A DNA stretch of 64,000 nucleotides from an uncultured Alphaproteobacteria bacterium (GCA_944390455.1 CALXPU010000002.1:92246-156245); one strand, 5' to 3'; positions 1-8,727 are shown, numbered from the stretch's first letter. The notes: generated by a model not told the origin, from the letters alone. Program-made: numbers and translations.

Positions 1-2
1 GT

Positions 3-734
3 TCTGACGGCGAAATTATCCTTAGAGGTGAAAAAGTTGAAGTTTGCGATGACTCGTTGTTTGCTTTGAAAATTTCTGAACAAGAGTGGGGAATTTATCA
101 GTTTTCTAATGTGGATGGAGCTATGCAGCTTTTGACTAAATGCAATGCAGAATGTGTGAAGCTGTTTAGGAAAAAAAGTAATGTTGATTTTGTGACTGCT
201 CTGATGGAACAGGGAAGTGTTGTTTTGCAGCTTCGGCATGGCATTTCCGGTGTCGTTTTGTTAGAGTTGTCTAAATTTGATTTCTTCTTTCCTTTGTTTG
301 ATGAACGTTTTGCGGTTTCTAAAAAGCAACTGCATGTTAACCAGCATGCAGCGGGGTGTTTGTTCATTGAAGCTATAGGCGGCTCTGGTTTTGATTTGTA
401 TGATGATAAGTTAAAACTTAGTGTCGCTGAGGTGATGGGTATTACTATTTTAGAAAATGGTATGTATTTGATGAATGAGCAAAATGAATGGAAGTTTTTT
501 TCTGCTAATGGCAAGCTGCTGCGTGACGGAATTTATCATCTTAGCATTTATGACGCGCCAGATCTTAAACAGTGCATCTTGTTTGCACGGACAGAAGATG
601 ACGAACGTGTGGTCTTTCGTTTGAAAGATAACGGTTGGGTGCATGTGACGTATGGTAATGAACTACGCTTTTGGACACCTGATGGACGAAGCGTTGAAGC
701 TGAAGATGGTTGTAATGAACCTATTTTATTCTAA
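3..734 (+). CDS. Hypothetical protein, 5'-truncated by window start
   Basis: The frame is open from the first bases of the window, so the gene begins upstream; a TTG at 57 is only an internal codon of the visible frame. The visible 240 or so residues hold no motif I can assign. The C-terminal half (about residues 140-240 of the visible part) has several short stretches of the type N-G-x-x-L-x-x-x-x-x-W alternating with charged turns, loosely like WG-type beta-repeat proteins. No membrane segment is visible. A strong terminator follows directly. The style resembles the orphan gene at 8133-8702 (short W/Y-rich beta-strand units, no enzyme motif), but I cannot show homology. Function unknown. 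Confidence 0.75.
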   Translation, partial: SDGEIILRGEKVEVCDDSLFALKISEQEWGIYQFSNVDGAMQLLTKCNAECVKLFRKKSNVDFVTALMEQGSVVLQLRHGISGVVLLELSKFDFFFPLFDERFAVSKKQLHVNQHAAGCLFIEAIGGSGFDLYDDKLKLSVAEVMGITILENGMYLMNEQNEWKFFSANGKLLRDGIYHLSIYDAPDLKQCILFARTEDDERVVFRLKDNGWVHVTYGNELRFWTPDGRSVEAEDGCNEPILF

Positions 735-737
735 ATT

Positions 738-766
738 AACGGCGGTCTTTTCTGACTGCCGTTTTT
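738..766 (+). terminator. Rho-independent terminator
   Basis: An inverted repeat AACGGCGGTC / GACTGCCGTT with a 6-base loop is followed by TTTTT. It ends the truncated first gene four bases after its stop codon. Confidence 0.85.
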
Positions 767-771
767 GGTTC

Positions 772-1410
772 TTAAGATACTTTTATTTTTTTGCGATTTA
801 ATATTTCTGTATAGGCTGATAGCGCCGGTATGATAATATAATCAATTAATTCTATTTGTTGTTGGGTGAGTTTTTCTGTAAAAAGTTCCCGCTTTTCATC
901 TATCATTTTGGCGGTAATAGGTTGTTTGCCGCGGTCTAGGGTTATTTTTGTTTTTTTATTTTGCGCTTCAGCATAAAAAGCATAGCTTTCTACCGGATGA
1001 TCATATTCATAAGTTTCTTTGAAAGTATAATCACTGGCAGTTTCATACTCTTCTTCATTTTCAAAGAACGGAATAATGTTATAAATGTTTTCATCGTACT
1101 GTAAAAGTCCTCCGATACTTTGTTCTTTGAAATGTTTAAAAGAGTTTATAATTAAGTAGTTTAATTCATTGTATTCAATGATTGCTACAAAATTATGGAT
1201 TAGGCTATTTTCACTATATGCCGTTTCGTTTGGTGCAAGGATGCGCAATTTGTTTTCTTCTTGAGAAACAATGTTGTCATATAACGGGTGTCCGGGGTGG
1301 ATGAAATTTACTTCGATTTGGCCTCTCTTAGCATCAATGAACTTTTGCGGTTTGATGTAAAGTTCATCCTTGCTATTGATGGATTTTAACCAACTTGAAA
1401 TTTTATTCAT
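772..1410 (-). CDS. Hypothetical cytosolic protein, 212 aa
   Basis: The start ATG is preceded by a strong Shine-Dalgarno sequence (AAGGAGAG, 4-5 bases upstream on the minus strand). The protein is acidic to neutral and rich in Glu, Lys, Tyr and Asn, with no signal peptide or membrane helix. A middle segment of alternating hydrophobic residues (about residues 70-90) looks like beta strands and the C-terminal 40 residues look helical. No family is recognised. It sits alone between the terminator of the first gene and a small secreted protein, all on the minus strand. The good SD and clean codon usage support a real gene. Function unknown. Confidence 0.75.
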   Translation of the reverse strand: MNKISSWLKSINSKDELYIKPQKFIDAKRGQIEVNFIHPGHPLYDNIVSQEENKLRILAPNETAYSENSLIHNFVAIIEYNELNYLIINSFKHFKEQSIGGLLQYDENIYNIIPFFENEEEYETASDYTFKETYEYDHPVESYAFYAEAQNKKTKITLDRGKQPITAKMIDEKRELFTEKLTQQQIELIDYIIIPALSAYTEILNRKKIKVS

Positions 1411-1501
1411 TATTCTCTCCTTGCTTTTTTATCAGTATAGCATAAAAAGCCTTGCGCTGTAAATATATTTTTATTCTAGATGATGGATACTTAGCAAATT
1501 C

Positions 1502-1948
1502 CTAATTTTGTGCCCGAATTGATAAAAAATTATCTATTTTTTCGGTGAGCATCTGCGTGTATGACGGAATGTCGTTTATTCCTGCCGTTAAATCGGTTAT
1601 TTTTTTATATCCGAATGAGGCTCCGTCTGATATGCGAATCAGGACCAAGTTTAGTGTGGTTGATAAATTGAAAGCGGAGATAAATTCCGGATGGCGGTTG
1701 ATGTCAATGAGGTAGACGTGTATTTGGCCTTGGTAGTTGTTTCTTAAAATGTTGATGATTAAGTTTATGGCTGGGGTATTCTCAGGATTGGAATTGGCTG
1801 AGTCATAAAAAATGATGGCTTCTGGTAGTTTTTTTCCTTCGGGGTTGGTATATAGATTTTCTAGTGTCGGTTCGGCGTGTATTCCGGTAAAAGGAATGAT
1901 ACAAAGAGCGCATATTCCGATAAAACAGGTAATGATTTTTGAAAACAT
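1502..1948 (-). CDS. Secreted thioredoxin-fold-like protein without CXXC
   Basis: Residues 1-25 form a signal peptide (basic start, hydrophobic core, cleavage after IHA). The mature part has the order strand (EAIIFYDS), helix, strand (QGQIHVYLIDINRHPE), helix, strand (LVLIRISDG), C-terminal helix. This is the thioredoxin-fold pattern, with the strand reading xDINRHPEF where thioredoxins have the VDVDENPxL segment. The CXXC site that should follow the first strand is replaced by DSANSNPE, so no redox activity is expected. An AGGAGGA Shine-Dalgarno precedes the start. Likely periplasmic. The fold assignment is inference from pattern only. Confidence 0.65.
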   Translation of the reverse strand: MFSKIITCFIGICALCIIPFTGIHAEPTLENLYTNPEGKKLPEAIIFYDSANSNPENTPAINLIINILRNNYQGQIHVYLIDINRHPEFISAFNLSTTLNLVLIRISDGASFGYKKITDLTAGINDIPSYTQMLTEKIDNFLSIRAQN

Positions 1949-1995
1949 TTCTCCTCCTCAAACTTTTTATCGGATATATGCTTTACTTATGCTTT

Positions 1996-3672
1996 TTAAA
2001 GTGGAGCACAAGCAAATCTTAACCACTCCAATTCTTGACGTGTCAGATACTTTTTCAGGCTTAAAAAGACTTGACGGTGGTAGCGATTGAGCCAATTAAT
2101 TTCGTCTGAAGTCAATAGATTTTTATTGATTAAATTCTTATCTATCGGTGCTAAAGTTAAAACTTCAAAGTGTAAGAATTTAGGATTTTTACTCGGTTTT
2201 ACCATATAGAGATTTTCTATGCGAATACCAAATGCGTTTTCTTTGTAATATCCCGGCTCAATGGATGTTATCATACCGGCTTTATATTCGGCACTTCTTT
2301 TAGCGTGGATAGAAATACGGGCGGGACCTTCGTGCACATTTGAGAAAAATCCGACTCCGTGACCAGTACCGTGTTCATAGTCCAAGCCTTTTTGATAAAG
2401 AGGTTGACGGGCAATTAAATCTAATTCATCGCCGGAGGTTTTGTGTGGGAAAACGGCACTGGCTAGTGCTATGTGAGATTTTAATACCAGCGTATTTTTT
2501 TCTATCATATCCGCAGATGGCTCTCCGATGGCAATAGTACGGGTTACATCTGTCGTGCCGTCGTAGTATTGTCCGCCGCTATCTATCAATAAAACTGAAT
2601 TCTTTTTTAATGTTGCATTACTTTGTTCGGTTGCATGATAGTGCACAATAGCAGCGTTAGAACCGCTACCAGCTATTGTGGCAAAGCTTTCTGAATGGAA
2701 ATTTAATTCTTTTTTGCGGAAAGATAAAAGTTTTTCCGCAACATCAATTTCGGTTTTGCCTTTATAGTTTTTGGATAGCCAGTACATAAATTTACTTAAG
2801 GCAACACCATCTCTTAAGTGGGCATTACGAATGCCTTTTAATTCAACGGCGTTTTTAACAGCTTTAAGTGAGGTTATTTCGTCTGAAATGTTTTTAAGTT
2901 TGTTGTTAAATGTTTTGATAATGGCCGGTGCGGTGTTAAAGTCTGCGCCGAGCTTGTCATATTGAGCCAGATGTTCTTGCAATGTATCAAAGCTCAAAGC
3001 TTGTTCATAATCGCAATGTTCGGCAAAGACTTTATATGTTCCGTTTTTTTCTACCAAAACGTATGTTCTAAATATAGGTGTGTAAGGAAGCGCATTGGAA
3101 CGTAAATTCAATAACCAAGAACTGTTGGAAGCATCGGTTACCAAATAAGCATCTAATCCCAATTTTTTGATATAGGCGGCAAATGATGCGATTTTATCTT
3201 TAGATACATGACCAGTGAATTTTTTCAGATGAGTGAACACTTTTATTTTTTGCGTGCTCAGCAATTTCGGGGGATTTTCTACCGGTATGAATTGTGCCAG
3301 AGGTAGGAGCTTTTGTAAATTATCCAAAGCGCTTTGGCTGATAACCCAAGGGTTATAACTCAAGCGGGCGGCTGTTTTCGCATAGTTGTTTTTTAACCAT
3401 TCAAAAAAGCTGATTTCTGATAATTTGACAATCTCAACTTGTCTTAAATTGACTTCTTTTTTAGCTTGGAGTTCGTAGCGCCCATCTACAAATAAATAGG
3501 CCTTTGAGGGAGTTATGAATAATAAAGCGTACGAGCCACTAAATTTCGTTAATTCTAAAATGCGATTTTCTTCCGGCAGAATGTCTTCATTAATAAACAT
3601 GTTGCCGAGTGTGAAAATACGGCCGCTTAGTTTGGCTGCTTTTAATTCTTTTTGTACGCTTTTTATATCCAT
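1996..3672 (-). CDS. pepP: Xaa-Pro aminopeptidase (M24B metallopeptidase)
   Basis: Removes N-terminal residues preceding proline; a cytosolic dinuclear-metal enzyme. The 558-residue length with two creatinase-like N-terminal domains, a catalytic pita-bread domain and a short C-terminal extension matches the long three-domain APP1/P1 type. Metal ligands are visible in order: Asp in DSGGQYYDGTTD (two Asp), His in GTGHGVG, Glu in SIEPGYY and Glu in IRIENL. I chose the ATG at 3672 because AAGGAG lies directly upstream; an in-frame upstream start would overlap prmA and has no SD. It lies 35 bp downstream of prmA on the same strand, so the two are probably co-transcribed. Confidence 0.93.
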   Translation of the reverse strand: MDIKSVQKELKAAKLSGRIFTLGNMFINEDILPEENRILELTKFSGSYALLFITPSKAYLFVDGRYELQAKKEVNLRQVEIVKLSEISFFEWLKNNYAKTAARLSYNPWVISQSALDNLQKLLPLAQFIPVENPPKLLSTQKIKVFTHLKKFTGHVSKDKIASFAAYIKKLGLDAYLVTDASNSSWLLNLRSNALPYTPIFRTYVLVEKNGTYKVFAEHCDYEQALSFDTLQEHLAQYDKLGADFNTAPAIIKTFNNKLKNISDEITSLKAVKNAVELKGIRNAHLRDGVALSKFMYWLSKNYKGKTEIDVAEKLLSFRKKELNFHSESFATIAGSGSNAAIVHYHATEQSNATLKKNSVLLIDSGGQYYDGTTDVTRTIAIGEPSADMIEKNTLVLKSHIALASAVFPHKTSGDELDLIARQPLYQKGLDYEHGTGHGVGFFSNVHEGPARISIHAKRSAEYKAGMITSIEPGYYKENAFGIRIENLYMVKPSKNPKFLHFEVLTLAPIDKNLINKNLLTSDEINWLNRYHRQVFLSLKKYLTRQELEWLRFACAPL

Positions 3673-3707
3673 GGCTACTCCTTTCTTAAGGGAAATATCG
3701 GACGGGA

Positions 3708-4580
3708 TTATTTTTGCAATAATGCGGCACGCCAATTTTCCATTTGATATGTTTTTATGACCTTAAAGCCAACTTGCTTATGATGTTCTATAATATCGTT
3801 TTCTTGATTGTCAATAAATCCCGAAATTAAGTAACAGCCTCCTTGATTTAAATTTTGATATGCGGATAATGTCATTTCTTTTAGGGGATTGGCTAAAATG
3901 TTGGCAAATATAATGTCGTAGGGTGCGGTTTTGTTGATTTCCGGATTGTTGTAGCCGTCGCTTAAAATTGCTTTCATGCAATCTTCAACATTGTTGGTTA
4001 TCGCATTGTTGTTCGTCACGTCTACGGCTTCGTCATCAATATCAGCTGCTAAAATTTTAACATCTTTATTCCAGATCTTGGCGGCGGCAATAGAGAGAAT
4101 CCCCGAGCCTGTTCCCATATCTAAGATGCGATTTGGTTTAGCTATTGTCTGATGAAGTTCAGAAATGGCTGTTAAGCACATTTTGGTGGTTTGATGTTCT
4201 GAGCCAAATGCGGTGGCGGCATAAACTTGAACCGGAATTTTCTCCGTTTTAGGACAGGAGGCTTCATGTATGCCGTATATCATAAAATCTCCTATTTCAA
4301 ACGGAGCGAATTTAATGACGTTTTCTTTGAGCCAGTTTTTGCTTTCTAAAACTTCTTCTGTGTACGGTGGAAGATTTAGTTCTTGCGCTTGTATATCTGC
4401 TTTTAGTGTTTCTGCGCTAAATTCCAGCGGCGCATAGCAAACGTATTCTTCTTTGCCATCATCGGTATAATTAACGGCAACAACATCAAAGGTTTCTTCT
4501 AAGTATTCGTTTTCTCTTTCTGGTAATGTTTCTACCGGTTCAAAACGGAATAATTTACAACTTTTTCCAAGGTTATGCAT
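3708..4580 (-). CDS. prmA: Ribosomal protein L11 methyltransferase
   Basis: SAM-dependent enzyme that methylates lysines and the N-terminus of ribosomal protein L11. The C-terminal Rossmann domain carries the SAM-binding motif LDMGTGSGILSIAA, the acidic strand-2 residue in LAADIDDEA and the family motif FANILANPL in place of NPPY. AFGSEHQTT before the SAM domain corresponds to the conserved FGxGxHxTT loop. The N-terminal domain (about residues 1-110) is the substrate-recognition part. The 290 aa length is normal. It is transcribed divergently from the lipoprotein gene at 4672 and precedes the Xaa-Pro aminopeptidase. Confidence 0.93.
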   Translation of the reverse strand: MHNLGKSCKLFRFEPVETLPERENEYLEETFDVVAVNYTDDGKEEYVCYAPLEFSAETLKADIQAQELNLPPYTEEVLESKNWLKENVIKFAPFEIGDFMIYGIHEASCPKTEKIPVQVYAATAFGSEHQTTKMCLTAISELHQTIAKPNRILDMGTGSGILSIAAAKIWNKDVKILAADIDDEAVDVTNNNAITNNVEDCMKAILSDGYNNPEINKTAPYDIIFANILANPLKEMTLSAYQNLNQGGCYLISGFIDNQENDIIEHHKQVGFKVIKTYQMENWRAALLQK

Positions 4581-4607
4581 AGGTTTACCTCAAATCTATT
4601 TTTTTTG

Positions 4608-4636
4608 TTTACAACTTTTTTTTCAAGATGCATAAA
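4608..4636 (+). promoter_or_regulatory. Candidate sigma70 promoter for lipoprotein gene
   Basis: TTTACA (4608-4613), a 17-base spacer and CATAAA (4631-4636) lie 36 bases before the lipoprotein start, in the divergent gap with prmA. Confidence 0.5.
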
Positions 4637-4671
4637 TATTAGTGAGGAAAACGTTAAAAAGAGATTATATT

Positions 4672-5454
4672 ATGAAAAAAATATTTATCGGTTTGGCTGT
4701 TTTGGCTGTGGCTTCCTGTTCTTATTATATGAAGGGAGATTATACTCTCGGGAAGCGAAATACTTTTAATGACTTCTTTTATACCTATAATATTCGTTAT
4801 TATGATACCGGTGAGTTTTCTTCTGTTGCTAAAGAAACAGAAACAATCAGTGATTATGAAGCCGGTGTTGTTCGGTATGCTGTTCCGGGAGGAATTGTCG
4901 TTTCTTCTAAGGTTTTAGAAAAAGAAGTTTACTCTGATGAAATTGTAAGACCTACGAAAAAAGGTGGTTTGGTTTCTTATACCGTGCCGGTAGAGTTTTC
5001 TGATGAAAAAGTTTATAAAATTATCGGTGAAGTCGAAATTAATGAGCATTTCTATCGCTTAGTTGAACCGAATCGTTATGGAGATGTTGTACTTTTGGAT
5101 GACAGAGGAAATGTTTTTCCGCGTGTCGGCAGAATCTATAATGATCGTTTAGCTTTGTTGGAAACAGCATTCCAGTTGGAACCTGAGGATTTGAAGTTCA
5201 ATAATGAGCGTACCAGAGAGGTTGATGATGATGAACATCTTATCTCTAGCTTCGAGGTTCGTTACGCAGGTATAGAAGACTACAAAATGGTCTTTAAATA
5301 CAAAACCGTTCACAACGATAGAGGGGAACCAATTGAAGAAAATAAAACTTTGAAGTTCCCAATGTATGATAAAAATGTGACATTAGGTACTATTCAGTTG
5401 GAAATCTTGAATGTTGATGACACTGGTATTGAATATAAAATTTTAGCTTTGTAA
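4672..5454 (+). CDS. Predicted lipoprotein of unknown function, 260 aa
   Basis: The start at 4672 gives a lipoprotein signal peptide (MKKIFIGLAVLAVASC) with a lipobox V-A-S-C and lipidated Cys16; an in-frame GTG 30 bases upstream would spoil it. The mature protein is mostly beta by pattern, with many Tyr/Val/Glu strands and no Cys. There are short repeated units around residues 50-130 (two VSYTVPVEF/VRYAVPGGI-like strands), suggesting a beta sandwich. It has no recognised family. A terminator follows the stop, so it is monocistronic. It is probably an outer-membrane or periplasmic-face lipoprotein; which side cannot be read from the sequence (residue +2 is Ser). Confidence 0.75.
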   Translation: MKKIFIGLAVLAVASCSYYMKGDYTLGKRNTFNDFFYTYNIRYYDTGEFSSVAKETETISDYEAGVVRYAVPGGIVVSSKVLEKEVYSDEIVRPTKKGGLVSYTVPVEFSDEKVYKIIGEVEINEHFYRLVEPNRYGDVVLLDDRGNVFPRVGRIYNDRLALLETAFQLEPEDLKFNNERTREVDDDEHLISSFEVRYAGIEDYKMVFKYKTVHNDRGEPIEENKTLKFPMYDKNVTLGTIQLEILNVDDTGIEYKILAL

Positions 5455-5478
5455 TTAAAGCGAAAGTTAGAGTGATTT

Positions 5479-5509
5479 AAGAGCGACTGTAAAAGGTTGC
5501 TCTTTTTTT
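5479..5509 (+). terminator. Rho-independent terminator
   Basis: Stem AAGAGCGAC / GTTGCTCTT with an 8-base loop and a run of T ends the lipoprotein transcript. Confidence 0.8.
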
Positions 5510-5582
5510 ATTAAACTAAAATTGAGGTTTAAATTGATGTTGGCATGCATATATCTTCTACAAATTTGTAATGGAGGATAAA

Positions 5583-5894
5583 ATGCGTTTTGTCAGGCCG
5601 GAGAGTTTATATAACGGGGCGATTATTCTGGATGTTAGAAGTGAGGAAGAATATGCTCATGAGTGGTTGGCTCTTCCTCATGTCGTTATTAGAGCTGACA
5701 GGGTTAATCCAGATAAATTTATGGCGAAATATAATCCTAAGGGGGATAAGGTAGTCAATATTTTGTGTACCTCCGGTTGTTTGGCTTCTGAGGTGGCAGA
5801 AAAATTTGAAGAAGCGGGATATCCTAATGTGGCGGTAATTGTCGGGGGAATTATTGAAGCGGAATATGAAGGCTTAAAAGTGCTTAAAAATTGA
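5583..5894 (+). CDS. Rhodanese-like domain protein, 103 aa
   Basis: A single rhodanese domain. It has the N-terminal ILDVRSEEEYAHEW motif (the DVR-x-x-x-E-x-x-x-G/W-H region) and the active-site loop LCTSGCLASEVA, where the first Cys is the sulfur-accepting residue, followed by GYPNVAVIVGGI. The family transfers sulfane sulfur or acts as a sulfur carrier. I chose ATG 5583 because GGAGGA lies six bases upstream; an in-frame ATG at 5571 would place that SD inside the gene. There is no signal peptide, so it is cytosolic. It stands just before rnhB but rnhB has its own candidate promoter. The sulfur acceptor is unknown. Confidence 0.88.
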   Translation: MRFVRPESLYNGAIILDVRSEEEYAHEWLALPHVVIRADRVNPDKFMAKYNPKGDKVVNILCTSGCLASEVAEKFEEAGYPNVAVIVGGIIEAEYEGLKVLKN

Positions 5895-5902
5895 GAAAAA
5901 TC

Positions 5903-5930
5903 TTGTTTTATACAAAGCATTTGCTAATAT
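5903..5930 (+). promoter_or_regulatory. Candidate sigma70 promoter for rnhB
   Basis: TTGTTT (5903-5908), a 16-base spacer and TAATAT (5925-5930) lie in the gap between the rhodanese gene and rnhB, about 27 bases before the rnhB start. Confidence 0.5.
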
Positions 5931-5957
5931 CTCTTATAGTTTTATAGGAGATTTTTT

Positions 5958-6578
5958 ATGCCTGATTTTATATTGGAAGATGAGTTTAATGGTGTGGTTG
6001 CCGGTGTGGATGAGGCAGGGCGGGGACCTTGGGTCGGACCAGTGGTTGCCGGTTGCGCGGTCTTTGTTGATAGAAATGTTCATCCGTTTTTGCTCCAAAA
6101 TCTTAATGATTCTAAAAAATTATCAAAGAAAAAAAGAGAGCAACTTTATGAAGTTTTGCAAGATGAGGCGCTTAAAGGGCATATTAAAATCGGTATCGGA
6201 CAAGCTTCGGCTCAAGAAATTGATGATATTAACATCTTAAATGCGTCGTTTTTAGCAATGAAACGCGCGATTGAAGCGGCACGGATAAAGCCGGATATGG
6301 TGCTTGTTGATGGAAATCGTGAGCCTAAAAATTTTGGATATTCAACAAAAGCGATTATTAAAGGCGACGCTAAATCTTATTCTATTTCGGCGGCGTCTAT
6401 TTTGGCGAAAGTTTATCGTGACAGATTGATGGAAAAAATGGCTTTGCAATATCCAGGATATGGGTTTGAGAAAAATGCCGGATATGGTACAAAGGCACAT
6501 ATTGAAGGGCTGAAAAATTTGGGTGTGACACCAGAACATCGTAAGTCTTATGCGCCAATTAAGGAATTTTTGAAATAA
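5958..6578 (+). CDS. rnhB: Ribonuclease HII
   Basis: Cleaves the RNA strand of RNA-DNA hybrids and excises misincorporated ribonucleotides. The catalytic residues are in place: Asp and Glu in GVDEAGRGP (about residues 17-18), Asp in MVLVDGN (about 116) and the last acidic residue in SAASILAKVYRD. The GRG motif that senses the 2'-OH is present. At 206 aa it is the usual length. The start has TAGGAG upstream. It is followed 18 bases later by the DHFR-like gene on the same strand, suggesting co-transcription. Confidence 0.96.
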   Translation: MPDFILEDEFNGVVAGVDEAGRGPWVGPVVAGCAVFVDRNVHPFLLQNLNDSKKLSKKKREQLYEVLQDEALKGHIKIGIGQASAQEIDDINILNASFLAMKRAIEAARIKPDMVLVDGNREPKNFGYSTKAIIKGDAKSYSISAASILAKVYRDRLMEKMALQYPGYGFEKNAGYGTKAHIEGLKNLGVTPEHRKSYAPIKEFLK

Positions 6579-6596
6579 TAACTAGGTGAGGTTGAA

Positions 6597-7178
6597 ATGA
6601 CTGTTGTTGCGATGTGGTGTCGCCATAAAGATGATGATATTATTGGGGTGGGGAAGCATATACCATGGAATGTACCAAGTGATGCCAAACATTTTTTAGA
6701 TGTTGTCGAGGGGCAGACAATCGTTTGCGGAAGATTGACTTATGAGAGTTTTCCGAATCGGACCATAGATGGATGTAGAATTTTTGTGTTAACTTCTGAT
6801 GAAACTTATGAAGTTAGTGATGATGCGCATCATTGTGTTATTTCTTCTCAGAAAACATTGGCTGATTTGGAAGAAGATATTTATGTTGCCGGAGGCGCTG
6901 CTGTTTATCATTTGTTTATGACCGGTAAAGAAAAATTAAAACCTCAAATTGTGGTAGATTGTGTGTATATGGGAGAACTTCAGAAGTATGACGGTGAGCC
7001 TGTTTCTGTTACAGATAGTGTCGCAGTTTTGCAGAAAAATTATCGCCGTGTTTCTCCTTTTTATATCCAAGATAATGTAGAGAGCTCTATTTGGATTAGA
7101 AAAGGCGAATTTGTAGAGCAAAGTGTATTGAAACGCATCGTTAGTATCTTGGAGCAAAATGCGGAAATTCGTTGGTAA
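6597..7178 (+). CDS. folA: Dihydrofolate reductase-like protein
   Basis: Reduces dihydrofolate to tetrahydrofolate with NADPH. The DHFR fold is recognisable from IIGVGKHIPWNVPSDAKHF (proton-donor Asp after the PW loop), VCGRLTYESFP (the GRxTWESxP phosphate-binding segment) and DIYVAGGAAVYHLFM (the GG motif before the nicotinamide-site helix). The C-terminal third is diverged: the usual T-x-I and D-x-x-F-P segments are replaced by DCVYMGELQKYDGEP, so activity is likely but not certain. At 193 aa it is about 30 residues longer than E. coli FolA, with a C-terminal extension. No thyA lies next to it in the window. AGGTGAGG precedes the start. Confidence 0.8.
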   Translation: MTVVAMWCRHKDDDIIGVGKHIPWNVPSDAKHFLDVVEGQTIVCGRLTYESFPNRTIDGCRIFVLTSDETYEVSDDAHHCVISSQKTLADLEEDIYVAGGAAVYHLFMTGKEKLKPQIVVDCVYMGELQKYDGEPVSVTDSVAVLQKNYRRVSPFYIQDNVESSIWIRKGEFVEQSVLKRIVSILEQNAEIRW

Positions 7179-7291
7179 TATACATTTGTTTTTATGCACA
7201 ACTGAGGTGAAATAAGTAATTGTTCTTGCGTAGCGATTTTCTTTTTTCTAATCTCTCCCTATCTTTGTTAACGGACTGAGGACTTATTGAA

Positions 7292-7966
7292 ATGAAAAAA
7301 ATATTTATGTCTCCGCTATTTATGCCGATTGTTTTTATGATTGTCTGGCTTTCTTTTATGGTTGGTGTGTATTATTTGTATCCAAATGATATTTTAAATA
7401 TTACCGAAGAGGGTGGCGTTGTTGAGGATATTACGCATTTTGGTTATGTGGTTTTGATTGCAGTGCTATTGATGTGTAGTGACACGTTTGCTGATAGAGT
7501 CAAAACTTGGGCTACCTTGTTTTTCTTGGCTATGTGTGCTTTTTTGCGTGAACAAGGGATTCAACATCATTTGTCACAAACAGATACGACACCATTTAAA
7601 TCCAGATTTTTCTTAAATCCGAATAATCCGATTAGTGAAAAAATTATTTTCGGGACTGTTTTACTGATTGTGGCAGGTGCTGTTATTTATTTAGCGATTA
7701 AATATTCTAAGCATTTGGTGCGTTCTTTCTTTCAATTTAATCCGGTAACTTGGTCTATTGCTGTTTTGTGTACAGTTGGCGTTTGTGCCAAGTTGGTTGA
7801 TAGATTTCCTTCTAATTGGAAAAAAGCTCATAATGGGGTGCCTCTTCCTGAGCAAACGTATGCAATTTGTCAGTTGATGGAAGAATCGAGTGAGATGTTC
7901 TTACCTTATATTGCAGTTGGGGCGTTGTATCAATTTAAGCTGCAAAAGCAAGGTTGGAACGCTTAA
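7292..7966 (+). CDS. Multi-pass inner-membrane protein of unknown function
   Basis: Five or six hydrophobic segments are visible, at about residues 8-30, 48-64, 72-88, 116-136, 150-168 and a weak one near 200. A conserved-looking polar stretch sits between the third and fourth (FLREQGIQHHLSQTD followed by PFKSRFFLNP), rich in His, Arg, Glu and Asp. The C-terminal part carries a LMEESSEMFLPY segment with acidic residues inside a membrane-adjacent helix. Similar REx(D/G)xxH and KSRFYL patterns occur in an uncharacterised proteobacterial membrane family known to me, but I cannot name it. TGAGGA precedes the start. A terminator follows. Confidence 0.75.
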   Translation: MKKIFMSPLFMPIVFMIVWLSFMVGVYYLYPNDILNITEEGGVVEDITHFGYVVLIAVLLMCSDTFADRVKTWATLFFLAMCAFLREQGIQHHLSQTDTTPFKSRFFLNPNNPISEKIIFGTVLLIVAGAVIYLAIKYSKHLVRSFFQFNPVTWSIAVLCTVGVCAKLVDRFPSNWKKAHNGVPLPEQTYAICQLMEESSEMFLPYIAVGALYQFKLQKQGWNA

Positions 7967-7987
7967 TTCTAACTTATGTATGGTGTT

Positions 7988-8025
7988 GAGGGTTGAGACG
8001 AATGGTTTCAATCCTCTTTTTTTTT
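7988..8025 (+). terminator. Rho-independent terminator
   Basis: An imperfect stem GAGGGTTGAGAC / GTTTCAATCCTC followed by nine T ends the membrane protein gene. Confidence 0.8.
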
Positions 8026-8056
8026 GACTGAAATGCAAATTTTGACAAAAAAAGTC

Positions 8057-8085
8057 TTGCACGAGGGCGGAAAATGTGGTATGGT
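8057..8085 (+). promoter_or_regulatory. Candidate sigma70 promoter
   Basis: TTGCAC (8057-8062), a 17-base spacer and TATGGT (8080-8085), preceded by TGTGG, lie about 45 bases before the 8133 gene. A second TTGACA lies just upstream at 8042 without a matching -10. Confidence 0.55.
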
Positions 8086-8132
8086 AAATAAGTTTTTAAT
8101 AAAATTATGTTTAATTAAATTTTTTTATAATT

Positions 8133-8702
8133 ATGAGACAAATGAATTTATCGGCAGCACATGTTGCGCCGGCTTTCAGTGGTGTGGTATTGCGTGGTTC
8201 TAACTTGTTTGCTGGCAAAGACAGCAAAACACCGATTATGACCGGTGTTGAAAAAGTTTCAGTTGGAACCAAGTCTAATAAGATTTCAATGCTTGATGGT
8301 CAGGTGTTTGAGTATACGCCCGATTGGCAGACATTAGTTGTCTTTAATGGGCAACGAGCTACACAGATTGGTAATTACCGTATCGTGTCTACAGAAGAGA
8401 TTGAAGTTATTTCAGACTATGACCTTGTAAAGGGGCGTGGGCTGAAGATAATTAATGAACACGGCATGGTTCTGCATGAAAACGTGCGGGCATTTATGCC
8501 AATTAATGATCGCTTCTATCTCATCCGTGAGGCTGATGGGGGATGGATGTATTACCGTTCCAGTGGCTCACGAGGAAGAGGTGGTTCTTTAATGAAATCC
8601 AACCTTGTCGTTGGCAGAAAAAAATTACTATTTGATGAAAGAGGGAAGATGCACATTAATCAGTGGTCGCCCTTATATTACGATAATCTTTATTTTGACT
8701 AA
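8133..8702 (+). CDS. Hypothetical orphan protein, 189 aa
   Basis: No family is recognised. The protein is basic, with many short Val/Ile/Tyr strands separated by Gly/Asn/Asp turns (for example ENVRAFMPINDRFYLI followed by GGWMYYRSSGSRGRGG), which suggests an all-beta fold. There is no signal peptide or membrane segment. The leader between the promoter and the ATG is almost pure A/T with no Shine-Dalgarno, unlike the housekeeping genes around it. It is flanked by its own promoter and terminator, so it is a single-gene unit. In layout it resembles the 20-22 kb family. A second ATG nine bases downstream is an equally possible start. Confidence 0.7.
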   Translation: MRQMNLSAAHVAPAFSGVVLRGSNLFAGKDSKTPIMTGVEKVSVGTKSNKISMLDGQVFEYTPDWQTLVVFNGQRATQIGNYRIVSTEEIEVISDYDLVKGRGLKIINEHGMVLHENVRAFMPINDRFYLIREADGGWMYYRSSGSRGRGGSLMKSNLVVGRKKLLFDERGKMHINQWSPLYYDNLYFD

Positions 8703-8727
8703 TCGTAATAAACTTCATTGCTATTTT

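Noticed and set aside
98..514. Long open frame antisense to the first gene
   Set aside because: It mirrors a real gene with better codon use, has no ribosome site and no recognisable domain.
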